The notes: generated by a model not told the origin, from the letters alone. A stretch of DNA of 15,136 nt from Flavobacteriaceae bacterium UBA7433 (GCA_002477565.1 DLQL01000025.1:1-15136), one strand, 5' to 3'. Numbered from the stretch's first letter, positions 1-7,050 are shown. Numbers and translations: made by a program.

Positions 1-767
1 GAACAAGCTCGGTGTCCCAGTAGTTTGGAAAGTCCATAAATTCCTGCAGTTTCCATTTCCAAGTTCGTAACTTTTAAATCTTTGTAAGAAAAAGAAGCTA
101 TTTTTTCATGCAATGTTTCACAGGCAAGAGGCAAGCGAAGTACGCGTCCTTGAGGGCCGTAAAAACCGTTTGCGGTCATGGTAATTCCTTGCGCAACCTC
201 AGGTCCGTCTAAAAGCGCTCTCAATGTTTTGTCACCTGCTATAACCATTGGTTCTGCTCTTTCTCTTGGCCACTTGGTATGTGTGATAAAATCCTTTGCA
301 ATTTTCGACTTTGAAAGTGAGGTGTTTTGATATGTTTGAAGAAGTCCGTCTGTTGCCAGCGCATAGGTGCTCATCACAAAACTGTCAAGGGCAATAGTTT
401 CTTGCAGTGCTCCGGAAGTTCCAATTCGAATCAAGTTGAGCTGAGTCAACTCATTTTTGACACAGCGTGTTTGGAAATCGATGTTTGCAAGCGCATCCAA
501 TTCGTTGAGAACGATGTCGATATTGTCAGTCCCAATACCGGTGGAAATCACCGAAATTCTCTTGGTTCGGTAAAGCCCTGTAACCGTTGTGAATTCTCTG
601 TTGCTGACCGAGTATTCGACGCTGTCAAAATGAGCAACAATCATTGTTACACGGTCTGGATCTCCAACTAACAAAATGGTATCGGCGATGTGTTCAGGTT
701 TCAATTTTAGATGGTAGATGCTTCCATCTTTATTTAAAATCATTTCGGATGCAGGAATTGGATTCAT
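1..767 (-). CDS. Nucleoside phosphorylase (PNP/Udp family), C-terminus cut by window edge
   Basis: The first 255 codons are present; the end of the protein lies beyond the left edge. Enzymes of this family cleave the glycosidic bond of purine or pyrimidine nucleosides with phosphate, giving free base and (deoxy)ribose-1-phosphate for salvage in the cytoplasm. Visible motifs are GDPDRV at residues 35-40 (phosphate binding), GTSGAL at 116-121, and LEMETAG at 236-242, where the Glu-Met-Glu residues contact the ribose. The start at 767 (MNPIPASEMIL) is the only good ATG before the GDPDRV strand. It lies 31 bp after the hemH stop on the same strand with no visible terminator, so it is probably the third gene of the araC-hemH transcript. 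The family is clear; base specificity (uridine versus purine) cannot be read from this part. The usual family length is about 250-290 residues, so only a short tail should be missing. Confidence 0.88.
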   Translation of the reverse strand, partial: MNPIPASEMILNKDGSIYHLKLKPEHIADTILLVGDPDRVTMIVAHFDSVEYSVSNREFTTVTGLYRTKRISVISTGIGTDNIDIVLNELDALANIDFQTRCVKNELTQLNLIRIGTSGALQETIALDSFVMSTYALATDGLLQTYQNTSLSKSKIAKDFITHTKWPRERAEPMVIAGDKTLRALLDGPEVAQGITMTANGFYGPQGRVLRLPLACETLHEKIASFSYKDLKVTNLEMETAGIYGLSKLLGHRAC

Positions 768-798
768 AACAAGCTGGCGTATTTAATGCCCAAGGGAT

Positions 799-1821
799 TT
801 AGGAACTCTGATTCCATTTCTGGATCCAACTGACCATCACATCCACCCATGCGTCATTTTCATTTAGGCAAGGGATGTGTTTGTAGTTTTCTCCACCTCC
901 TTCTTCAAATTGTTCTTGTCCCTCCATGGCAATCTCTTCCAAAGTTTCCAAGCAATCCGAAACAAAAGCAGGTGTAATGACTGCGAGGTTCTTTTTGTTT
1001 TCTTCTTTTGGAAGGCGTTCAAATTCGAAATCTGTATAGGGTTTGAGCCATGGGTCTCTTCCCAATCTAGATTGAAAGGAATTGCTAAAAGTACCAGCTT
1101 CCAATTGCAATTCTTTTGCAACTTCTTTGGTGGTCTCAAAACATTGGTGTCGGTAGCAGGTAGCATGCGCTTCCGAAGATTGGTTGCAACAAGATCCGTC
1201 CATTTGGCAATGCGATTTTGTTGGGTCTGATTTTTTTATGTGGCGTTCTGGAATTCCGTGGTAAGAAAATAAAATATGGTCGTATTCAAATCCTTTTAAG
1301 TGTTCACGGATATTGTCAGCCATGACTTTTATATAATCTTTCTGATTGTAAAATGCAGGCAGTACTGTTGTGGTCATGGAGGAAAAAGAGTTCTTTTGAA
1401 CGTCGCGCGCCTTTTCCACAACGGTCTCAAAAGAAGACATTGCATAGTGAGGGTAGAGGGGAACCAAAAGAACATCTGTAACTCCTTTGTCCTTTAGTTC
1501 TTGGTACGCATTGTGGATGCTTATCGACCCATAGCGCATGCCCAGAGCAACAGGCATGTCCGTTTTATTTTGAACTTTTTTGTGAAAGCGTTCGGAAATG
1601 ACAACCAACGGAGAGCCCTCTTTCCACCAAATTTTTTGATAGGCTTTGGCTGATTTTTTTGGGCGGGTATTTAAAATGATTCCTTTGACCAGAATTGTTC
1701 TTAAGATGGGATTGACATCAATCACCCTTTCGTCCATTAAAAATTCGCCAAGGTAGCGTTTGACATCTTTGGGTTTGGGGCTGTCTGGGGATCCTAGGTT
1801 TACGAGTAATACACCTTTCAT
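799..1821 (-). CDS. hemH: Ferrochelatase HemH, with Cys-rich insert
   Basis: Ferrochelatase inserts Fe2+ into protoporphyrin IX, the last step of the protoporphyrin-dependent haem pathway. The protein is 340 residues and starts with the typical MKGVLLVNLGSPDSP. The metal-handling His188 sits in SYHGIPERH, and the conserved acidic motif SDCLETLEEI is at 288-297. Between the active-site His and the CFETT motif there is an extra segment with Cys205, Cys211, Cys212, Cys222 and Cys227, absent from E. coli-type enzymes; it could bind a metal or a [2Fe-2S] cluster (inference). No transmembrane segment is apparent. The start codon overlaps the stop of the upstream AraC-type regulator (ATGA, 1818-1821), so the two are probably translationally coupled. 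It is separated from the other hem genes, which run the opposite way from 3080. Confidence 0.97.
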   Translation of the reverse strand: MKGVLLVNLGSPDSPKPKDVKRYLGEFLMDERVIDVNPILRTILVKGIILNTRPKKSAKAYQKIWWKEGSPLVVISERFHKKVQNKTDMPVALGMRYGSISIHNAYQELKDKGVTDVLLVPLYPHYAMSSFETVVEKARDVQKNSFSSMTTTVLPAFYNQKDYIKVMADNIREHLKGFEYDHILFSYHGIPERHIKKSDPTKSHCQMDGSCCNQSSEAHATCYRHQCFETTKEVAKELQLEAGTFSNSFQSRLGRDPWLKPYTDFEFERLPKEENKKNLAVITPAFVSDCLETLEEIAMEGQEQFEEGGGENYKHIPCLNENDAWVDVMVSWIQKWNQSS

Positions 1822-2723
1822 GCGTTGTTGTTTTTCTTAGTAAATTGTTTTGGAGTCGTGTTGAATTTCTTTTTGAATGCGGCGATAAAATGGCTGGAAT
1901 TGCTATAACCTACTTGCAAAGCGATTTCGGAAACGTTGAGTTGGTTTTCTTCCAAGAGTTTTTTGGAGTGCTCGAGTTTGTAGTTCAGCAAAAAGGTAAA
2001 TACAGGCATTCCATAAAAATCTTTGAATCCCATCTTTAGTTTTTTGATGTTCAAACCGACCGCTTTGGAGAGTTCTTCTAAACTCGGTGGGTGAGCCATA
2101 TTTTCAATCACTATGTCTTTTGCTTTTTTGATTTGAGCCACGGTTTCCTCATTGGCCATGAATGGGCAGTGTTCCGAATCGTTTTCTTCTGAACTGTCAA
2201 AATAAAGGCTTAAAAGTTCGTAAATCTTCCCTTTGGTGTAAAGGTCTTGGATAGATCCATGCATTTTTTTTGAGATGACCTGTTGCAGAACCATTTTTAT
2301 GGACATACCAACTGCTTTTTCTTCGATGATTGGACGACCACCTTTGAGTTTGTTAAAGTTGAAAAACAAATCGTCTTTCTGTGAAAACAGCGAATGGAAG
2401 TGGGGCACAGAAATCAACAAAACCAAAAGTTCCCCTTGGGGTGCAATGGTCAACAAAAGATTCATGATTGTATCTTTGAAATAAATCAACCCTGAGTCCT
2501 CGGGAGATAAACTGATGGCACAATGCTCCATGTTAAAAGCAACTTTTGAGTTTTTTTCCAAACTAAAATACAATTGAATGTAATTGCCGTTCAATTGGTA
2601 ATTTGTAAAGTCTACATGGTCACTTTTATTTTGAAACCGAAGGAGAGAAAACTTTTCTTTTTCTGAAAAAAAGACTACCGAACTTTTGTCGATATTTTTG
2701 TATTTGGAACTGTCAAAATTCAT
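1818..2723 (-). CDS. AraC-family transcriptional regulator linked to haem genes
   Basis: A 301-residue regulator with an N-terminal half of unknown ligand specificity and a C-terminal AraC-type DNA-binding domain. The two helix-turn-helix units are at about residues 214-238 (SLEELSKAVGLNIKKLKMGF) and 263-290 (NVSEIALQVGY, then a FKKKFNTTP end). Just before the DNA-binding domain is HCPF (about 185-188), a Cys-Pro dipeptide of the kind used as a haem regulatory motif in other proteins. The gene overlaps hemH by 4 bp and is divergent from hemA, so control of haem synthesis, autoregulation, or both is the natural guess (inference). The overall form resembles the PchR-like branch of AraC regulators, which respond to siderophores or iron status. 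I chose ATG at 2723 (MNFDSSKYK); the in-frame TTG one codon upstream is less likely. An exact 17-bp repeat shared with the hemA leader lies within codons 8-14. Confidence 0.9.
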   Translation of the reverse strand: MNFDSSKYKNIDKSSVVFFSEKEKFSLLRFQNKSDHVDFTNYQLNGNYIQLYFSLEKNSKVAFNMEHCAISLSPEDSGLIYFKDTIMNLLLTIAPQGELLVLLISVPHFHSLFSQKDDLFFNFNKLKGGRPIIEEKAVGMSIKMVLQQVISKKMHGSIQDLYTKGKIYELLSLYFDSSEENDSEHCPFMANEETVAQIKKAKDIVIENMAHPPSLEELSKAVGLNIKKLKMGFKDFYGMPVFTFLLNYKLEHSKKLLEENQLNVSEIALQVGYSNSSHFIAAFKKKFNTTPKQFTKKNNNA

Positions 2724-2747
2724 CAATCATTTTTCATTTAATCAATG

Positions 2748-2755
2748 CAAAAATA
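2748..2755 (-). promoter_or_regulatory. Putative -7 element of the araC-hemH promoter
   Basis: On the minus strand this reads TATTTTTG, an exact match to the flavobacterial -7 consensus TAnnTTTG. It would start transcription about 18-20 nt before the araC ATG, a normal short leader for this group. No TTTG -33 box is seen at the usual 19-20 bp spacing. The same 11-bp context (CAAAAATACAA on the plus strand) occurs in front of tetR at 14490, which supports both. Confidence 0.5.
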
Positions 2756-2834
2756 CAACAAAATATATAAAATGTTCTTCAGTTTTGTTTTCAAATAAAC
2801 CTCTTTGACCTCCGGTATTATTTTGATTTTAACG

Positions 2835-2881
2835 ATTGTTTTGTGTTAATCTATTGTTTTATAGCGGTTTGTGATTGTTTA
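2835..2881 (+). repeat. Three phased ATTGTTT direct repeats
   Basis: ATTGTTT occurs at 2835, 2853 and 2874, that is with 18 and 21 bp spacing, close to two turns of the helix. AraC-family proteins commonly bind direct repeats at about this spacing, and an AraC-type gene is adjacent. The element is T-rich, so chance recurrence is possible. Confidence 0.35.
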
Positions 2882-2894
2882 GATTGAATCTAAA
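2878..2894. promoter_or_regulatory. Perfect 17-bp palindrome, candidate metalloregulator operator
   Basis: The sequence TTTAGATTGAATCTAAA has two 8-bp arms around a central G with no mismatch. Its size and symmetry are those of Fur/PerR/Irr-type or DtxR-type sites; it resembles the Irr iron control element (TTTAGAAnnnTTCTAAA) known from alphaproteobacteria. It lies about 70 bp upstream of the putative hemA -7 box. The site is seen directly; which protein binds it is inference. Confidence 0.5.
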
Positions 2895-2929
2895 TTAACC
2901 AGAAGTTCCTCTTGACGTTGTTTTAAGTC

Positions 2930-2946
2930 CTTTTGTCGATATTTTT
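2930..2946 (+). repeat. 17-bp direct repeat upstream of hemA (second copy at 2683-2699)
   Basis: CTTTTGTCGATATTTTT here is identical to 2683-2699, which lies inside the first codons of araC. A shorter copy, TTTTGTCG, occurs at 2966-2973 over the putative hemA -7 box. An exact 17-bp match 247 bp apart flanking a divergent promoter suggests paired sites for one regulator, possibly with DNA looping (inference). Confidence 0.5.
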
Positions 2947-2962
2947 ATTTCTAAGAAGGTGG

Positions 2963-2970
2963 TATTTTTG
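2963..2970 (+). promoter_or_regulatory. Putative -7 element of the hemA operon promoter
   Basis: TATTTTTG matches TAnnTTTG exactly. The nearest TTTG upstream (2932-2935) is 27 bp away, longer than the usual -33 spacing, so the promoter may be weak without an activator. Transcription would start near 2976, about 60 nt before the ATG at 3038 and 100 nt before the one at 3080. Confidence 0.4.
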
Positions 2971-3079
2971 TCGTTGTTTTGAAAATCGAACGTCACTCAA
3001 CGCTAAAATTACAGGTTAGAAAACAAAATTTTCACCGATGTTTTTAGCAAACAACCAAACGAATAGAAGTAAGTCAGGT

Positions 3080-4333
3080 ATGAACATCGAATCTTTAGGA
3101 GCTACATTTTACATCGTTGGACTGAGTTATAAAAAGGCAGATGTCAAAACACGAAGTTCTTTTAGTGTCAGCAAGGCCAATCAGGTCCTTTTGTTAAAAG
3201 AAGCGAAAGTGCAAGGAATTGATGGTATTATCATCTTGTCTACCTGTAACCGAACTGAAATCATGGGCTTTGCAAAGCATCCTTTTCAGTTGATTTCCTT
3301 GTTGTGCAAATACTCCCATGGCTCAGTAGAGGATTTTGCCAATGTCTCTAGTGTTTTTAAAAACAAAGAAGCCATTCGACATTTGTTTGATGTTGCAACA
3401 GGTTTGGACAGTCAGATTTTAGGGGATTATGAGATTGTGGGACAATTAAAGTCCGCTTTCAAACTGGCAAAAAAACAACAAACTTTGAACGCCTATTTGG
3501 AGCGCCTGACAAACTTGGTTTTACAAGCCAGTAAGAAAGTAAAGAACACCACCAAGCTCAGTTCTGGAACCACCTCTATTTCCTATGCGGCCATTCAGTA
3601 TTTAATGGATACGGATCCTCATTTTGAAGAAAAAAATATTTTGGTGTACGGCTTGGGTGAAATCGGAAAAAATACGTGTAAGAACTTGGCAGAATACACC
3701 CAGTGTTCTAATGTTACTTTGGTGAACAGAACTCCCGAAAAAGCCGCACTTTTTGTCAAAGAGCACCCACAAATAAATCACCAAACATTAGACAAACTGA
3801 CCCAAGAGATCGAAAAAGCTCAAATTTTGATTGTTTCCACAGGAGCTGAAATACCAACAGTGAGCAAACAACAAGTTCGTCCCGATAAAAGGTTGTTGAT
3901 TTTAGACTTGTCCATGCCAGAAAATGTCGACTTGACACTCAAGCAATATCCTGGGATTGAATTGGTCAATATCGATGAGCTTTCAAAAATTACTGACCAA
4001 ACCCTTGCTGAGCGAAAAAATGAAATCCCCAAAGCTGAAGCCATCATTTCCGTTTACAAAGCAGAATTTATGGAGTGGTTGGATCACCGCAAGTTTACCC
4101 CTGCTGTCAATGCGCTCAAAGCCTCTTTGACAGCAATGCAGAAAGTTGAAATTGATTTTCAACGAAAAAAAACAAAAGATTTCAATTCCGAACATGCACA
4201 ATTGGTCACCTCGCGTTTTATTCAAAAAATAACCACACAATTTGTCAAACACCTCAAGGACGAACAGACAACGACCAACCAAAGCATTGAAGTGATTGCC
4301 AAAATATTTGAGATCAAAGAAGATGACAATTAG
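3080..4333 (+). CDS. hemA: Glutamyl-tRNA reductase HemA
   Basis: The enzyme reduces glutamyl-tRNA(Glu) with NADPH to glutamate-1-semialdehyde, the first committed step of the C5 route to haem. With the ATG at 3080 the protein has 417 residues. The N-terminal catalytic domain has SYKKADVKTR and STCNRTE with the nucleophile Cys56; the NADPH-binding fold has LVYGLGEIG (GxGxxG at 191-196) and LVNRTPEKA; a helical dimerisation domain follows. I prefer 3080 (MNIESLGATFYIVGLSYKKAD) because family members begin about ten residues before the FYxxGLSYKKAD strand. The longer in-frame start at 3038 adds a 14-residue polar leader (MFLANNQTNRSKSG) unlike the family, but cannot be excluded since neither start has a clear ribosome binding site. 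First gene of the hemACDBLEF run and the usual control point of the pathway. Confidence 0.96.
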   Translation: MNIESLGATFYIVGLSYKKADVKTRSSFSVSKANQVLLLKEAKVQGIDGIIILSTCNRTEIMGFAKHPFQLISLLCKYSHGSVEDFANVSSVFKNKEAIRHLFDVATGLDSQILGDYEIVGQLKSAFKLAKKQQTLNAYLERLTNLVLQASKKVKNTTKLSSGTTSISYAAIQYLMDTDPHFEEKNILVYGLGEIGKNTCKNLAEYTQCSNVTLVNRTPEKAALFVKEHPQINHQTLDKLTQEIEKAQILIVSTGAEIPTVSKQQVRPDKRLLILDLSMPENVDLTLKQYPGIELVNIDELSKITDQTLAERKNEIPKAEAIISVYKAEFMEWLDHRKFTPAVNALKASLTAMQKVEIDFQRKKTKDFNSEHAQLVTSRFIQKITTQFVKHLKDEQTTTNQSIEVIAKIFEIKEDDN

Positions 4334-4362
4334 ACAGAGAAACTGCTTTCAAGCAGTTCTGT
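4334..4362 (+). other. Hairpin between hemA and hemC
   Basis: Right after the hemA stop, AACTGCTT (4341-4348) and AAGCAGTT (4351-4358) form a perfect inverted repeat. ACAG (4334-4337) and CTGT (4359-4362) can extend the stem past an AGA bulge. There is no run of T after it, so it is not a standard terminator. It may be a processing or stabilising element that separates hemA expression from the downstream genes (inference). Confidence 0.45.
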
Positions 4363-4409
4363 ATCTTGTTTAAAAATAAAGTGCAACAGCAAGCGAAGGC
4401 TCATGCCGT

Positions 4410-5330
4410 ATGAACAGAACAATTAAAATAGGAACGAGAACAAGTCAGTTGGCCTTGTGGCAAGCACGAATGGTACAGTCGAAACTGAACGCTTTTGGGC
4501 ATGCAACGACACTTGTAGAGATTTCCTCCAAAGGCGATGATACTTTAGACAAGCCGCTACACGAAATAGGTGGAATGGGTTTGTTTACAAAAACTTTGGA
4601 CGAGGCAATGCTGCGAGGAGAAATTGACATCGCGGTTCACTCTTTGAAAGACGTTCCTACAGATTTGCCTGATGCGATTGTACAAGCCGCAGTATTGGAA
4701 CGCGCAACGACTCACGACGTTTTGGTGTACAAAGGTTCCTTAGATTTTCTGGAAAGCGTGGATGGCTGTATCGCCACAGGAAGTCTTCGACGAAAAGCAC
4801 AATGGTTGCACCGTTATCCGACACATCAAATTACAGGATTGCGGGGCAATGTCAACACACGTTTGCAAAAATTGAAAGACAATTTTTGGAATGGCGCCAT
4901 CTTTGCCATGGCAGGATTGGAACGCATTGACTTGTTACCTAAGGACCATTTGGTCTTGGATTGGATGCTTCCAGCGCCTGCCCAAGGTGCTGTTATGGTT
5001 GCAGCTTTGGAAGGTGATTCCGATGTATTCGCGGCTTGCCAGCAACTCAACCACTCAGAGACTGCACTGGTTGTGGCTGTGGAGCGACAATTCATGAAAA
5101 CCCTAGAAGGAGGCTGTACGGCGCCCATTGGTGGTTGTGCAACTGTTCGGGGCGACCAAGTCCATTTCAAAGGAGTTTTGACGGCTTTGGACGGCAGTGA
5201 ACAATTACTAGTAGAAAAAACAAGCTCCCTCAAAGCATGTGACCGCCTCGGTGCCTTGTGTGCACAAGAAGTGTTGGACAATGGAGGGAAAATTTTGATG
5301 GAACGCATTCAAAAAGAAATAAAGTCCTGA
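4410..5330 (+). CDS. hemC: Porphobilinogen deaminase (hydroxymethylbilane synthase) HemC
   Basis: HemC joins four porphobilinogen molecules head to tail into hydroxymethylbilane, using a covalently bound dipyrromethane primer. The protein has 306 residues, the usual length. It shows the N-terminal KIGTRTSQLALWQA, HSLKDVPT with the catalytic Asp81, GSLRRKAQ with the paired Arg127-Arg128 that bind the primer and substrate acids, TGLRGNVNTRL, and EGGCTAPIG, where Cys236 carries the dipyrromethane. It follows hemA after a 76-bp gap with a hairpin and is followed by hemD after a single base, so hemC-hemD is probably translationally coupled. The start at 4410 (MNRTIKIGTR) fits the family; an ATG at 4403 is out of frame. 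Confidence 0.97.
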   Translation: MNRTIKIGTRTSQLALWQARMVQSKLNAFGHATTLVEISSKGDDTLDKPLHEIGGMGLFTKTLDEAMLRGEIDIAVHSLKDVPTDLPDAIVQAAVLERATTHDVLVYKGSLDFLESVDGCIATGSLRRKAQWLHRYPTHQITGLRGNVNTRLQKLKDNFWNGAIFAMAGLERIDLLPKDHLVLDWMLPAPAQGAVMVAALEGDSDVFAACQQLNHSETALVVAVERQFMKTLEGGCTAPIGGCATVRGDQVHFKGVLTALDGSEQLLVEKTSSLKACDRLGALCAQEVLDNGGKILMERIQKEIKS

Positions 5331-5331
5331 G

Positions 5332-5991
5332 ATGAACACAAACAAAACACTGCTGGCAACCAAAAAGCTCTCCACGGCACAAAAAGGCCTGCTCAGTGAG
5401 TTTGTCTTGTTGGAGGAATCGTTGATTGAGGTGTTTCTAAAAAGGGATTTGAAAAGGGACGAATTTTATGGCTGTGCCGTATTTACAAGTCAAAATGCGG
5501 TCAAGGCTGTTTTTCAGGAAAACAAATTTTTGGCAAGTTCTTTTGGCACCGTTTTTTGTGTAGGTGCTAAGACAGCACAGCTTTTGGAAAATTTTGGAGT
5601 TGAGGTAACTGGCAACAGCGATTCCTCAGAAGCCTTGGCACAGCGCTTGTTGAATGAAGCAACAGGTCCAAAGGTTACTTTCTTTTGTGGAAATTTAAGA
5701 AGAGATGAACTGCCAGATTTGTTGCGAGAACACCAAATAGCGATTGAAGAAGTGGAAGTGTATGTCACCGTCTTGCATTCAGTGCAACTGCAACAGGAAC
5801 TAGATGGTGTTTTGTTTTTTAGTCCCTCTGCAGTTCAGAGCTACCTTGCAGCTGGCAATGCAGTAACGGCCACGGCTTTTTGCATTGGCAATACAACTGC
5901 GCTTGCTGCCATTGCAGCTTTTGAAAAAGTCTATGTACCAGAGACACCCACAATTGAAGAAGTTGTGGCACTTGTAAAAACAGTTTTTTAA
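5332..5991 (+). CDS. hemD: Uroporphyrinogen-III synthase HemD
   Basis: HemD closes hydroxymethylbilane to uroporphyrinogen III with inversion of ring D. This family is poorly conserved; assignment rests on a 219-residue length, position directly behind hemC (one base between stop and start), and short landmarks: VFTSQNAVKAV (about 50-60), CVGAKTAQLL, DSSEAL, a mid-protein FFCGNLRRDELP, EVYVT, FFSPSAVQSYL and CIGNTTALA. These follow the order expected for the two interleaved Rossmann-like lobes. No signal peptide or membrane segment is seen. Synteny makes the assignment firm even though sequence alone would be moderate. Confidence 0.92.
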   Translation: MNTNKTLLATKKLSTAQKGLLSEFVLLEESLIEVFLKRDLKRDEFYGCAVFTSQNAVKAVFQENKFLASSFGTVFCVGAKTAQLLENFGVEVTGNSDSSEALAQRLLNEATGPKVTFFCGNLRRDELPDLLREHQIAIEEVEVYVTVLHSVQLQQELDGVLFFSPSAVQSYLAAGNAVTATAFCIGNTTALAAIAAFEKVYVPETPTIEEVVALVKTVF

Positions 5992-6046
5992 GCAATTTAT
6001 AGGCAATGCCAGTACAAGATAAAAATCGAATTCTAAAAAAAGAAGC

Positions 6047-7015
6047 ATGATGAACAGAACAAGACGTTTGCGAAAATCGGAGGGAATTAGAAGGCTCGTT
6101 CGGGAAAACCAATTGACAGTAGACGATTTGATCTACCCTTTGTTTATAGAAGAAGGAGAAAACATTGAAAAAGACATTGTTTCCATGCCGGGAATCAAAC
6201 GTTTTTCATTGGATCGTTTGTCCTCCGAGTTGGATGAAGTAGTTTCTTTAAACATTCCTGCGGTTTTGTTGTTTGGCATTCCATCCAGCAAAGACGGAGA
6301 AGGTTCAGAAACGTGGAATGATCAAGGGATTTTACAACGAACCATTCGCTTTGTGAAAAAGCACTACCCCAATCTGTATGTCATTACAGATGTCTGTTTC
6401 TGTGAATACACAGACCACGGTCATTGTGGTGTGATGCACAACAACGATGTAGACAACGACGCCACCTTGGTCAACATTGCGAAACAAGTCATTTCACATG
6501 CCAAAGCCGGTGCAGACATGGTAGCTCCATCAGGAATGATGGATGGAGCCATTCAAGCCATGCGAGAAGCTTTGGATGCAACGGGTTTTTATGACTTGCC
6601 AATCATGGGCTATTCTGTGAAATACGCGTCGGCATTTTACGGTCCTTTTAGAGAAGCTGCTGACTCAACACCTTCTTTTGGAGACAGAAAGACCTATCAA
6701 ATGGATCCTGCCAATCGGGATGAAGCCTTTCGAGAAGCTGCTTTTGACGATCAAGAAGGGGCTGATATATTGATGGTCAAACCCGCTTTGTCCTATTTGG
6801 ATGTCGTTCGTGATTTGAAAAATACCTATGACCGGCCCATCGCTTGTTACAATGTAAGCGGAGAATACGCCATGATTAAGGCAGCAGCAGCAAAGGGATG
6901 GATTGACGGTGAGCGTGTCATGATGGAATCCCTTTTGTCCATGAAACGAGCTGGAGCAGACATCATCATTACCTATTTTGCCAAAGAAGTGGCCCGAATA
7001 CTTTCAAATAAATAA
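6047..7015 (+). CDS. hemB: Delta-aminolevulinic acid dehydratase (porphobilinogen synthase) HemB
   Basis: HemB condenses two 5-aminolevulinate molecules into porphobilinogen. The protein has 322 residues. The zinc-binding triad Cys117, Cys119, Cys127 is intact in DVCFCEYTDHGHCG, so this is a zinc-type rather than a magnesium/Asp-rich enzyme. The catalytic lysines are Lys192 in MGYSVKYASAFYGPFR and Lys245 in ILMVKPALSYLD. A second ATG directly follows the first (6047 and 6050); either could be used. It lies 55 bp after hemD and ends with tandem TAA stops. Its product order (step 3) does not match gene order. Confidence 0.97.
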   Translation: MMNRTRRLRKSEGIRRLVRENQLTVDDLIYPLFIEEGENIEKDIVSMPGIKRFSLDRLSSELDEVVSLNIPAVLLFGIPSSKDGEGSETWNDQGILQRTIRFVKKHYPNLYVITDVCFCEYTDHGHCGVMHNNDVDNDATLVNIAKQVISHAKAGADMVAPSGMMDGAIQAMREALDATGFYDLPIMGYSVKYASAFYGPFREAADSTPSFGDRKTYQMDPANRDEAFREAAFDDQEGADILMVKPALSYLDVVRDLKNTYDRPIACYNVSGEYAMIKAAAAKGWIDGERVMMESLLSMKRAGADIIITYFAKEVARILSNK

Positions 7016-7026
7016 TAAGTTCAAAC

Positions 7027-7050
7027 ACAGCGTCAAACAGGCTGTTTTTA
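7027..7050 (+). other. Small hairpin with T run in the hemB-hemL gap
   Basis: ACAGC (7027-7031) can pair with GCTGT (7041-7045), followed by TTTTA; an alternative AAACAG-G-CTGTTT palindrome overlaps it (7035-7047). It lies just before the hemL ATG. It is too weak for a confident terminator but could reduce read-through or mark RNA processing. Confidence 0.25.

Larger units (their letters stand above)
2724..3079. promoter_or_regulatory. Divergent araC-hemH / hemA control region
   Basis: This AT-rich stretch of about 350 bp is the longest gap in the window. I see no credible gene in it. It contains a -7 box for each direction, three ATTGTTT repeats at 2835, 2853 and 2874, the palindrome at 2878-2894, and the repeat CTTTTGTCGATATTTTT at 2930-2946. 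It is far longer than any other gap here, which is consistent with several regulator sites controlling entry into haem synthesis. No riboswitch fold or small RNA is recognisable. Confidence 0.6.

Noticed and set aside
327..671. 114-codon plus-strand open frame
   Set aside because: It lies antisense to the nucleoside phosphorylase, whose motifs are clear on the minus strand.
2724..2726. TTG start for araC one codon upstream
   Set aside because: An ATG follows directly in frame, and TTG starts are less common; the difference is one residue.
2911..2917. TTGACG as an enterobacterial -35 box for hemA
   Set aside because: No TATAAT-like element lies at 16-18 bp, and Bacteroidota housekeeping promoters use TTTG/TAnnTTTG instead.
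2724..3079. A small RNA, tRNA or riboswitch in the araC-hemA gap
   Set aside because: No cloverleaf, conserved riboswitch core or stem with T tract could be found; the palindromes look like DNA-level operators.
4826..5308. 160-codon open frame on the minus strand inside hemC
   Set aside because: It is antisense to a well-conserved hemC with all catalytic residues; the product has no recognisable motifs and a skewed Ser/Pro/Lys composition.
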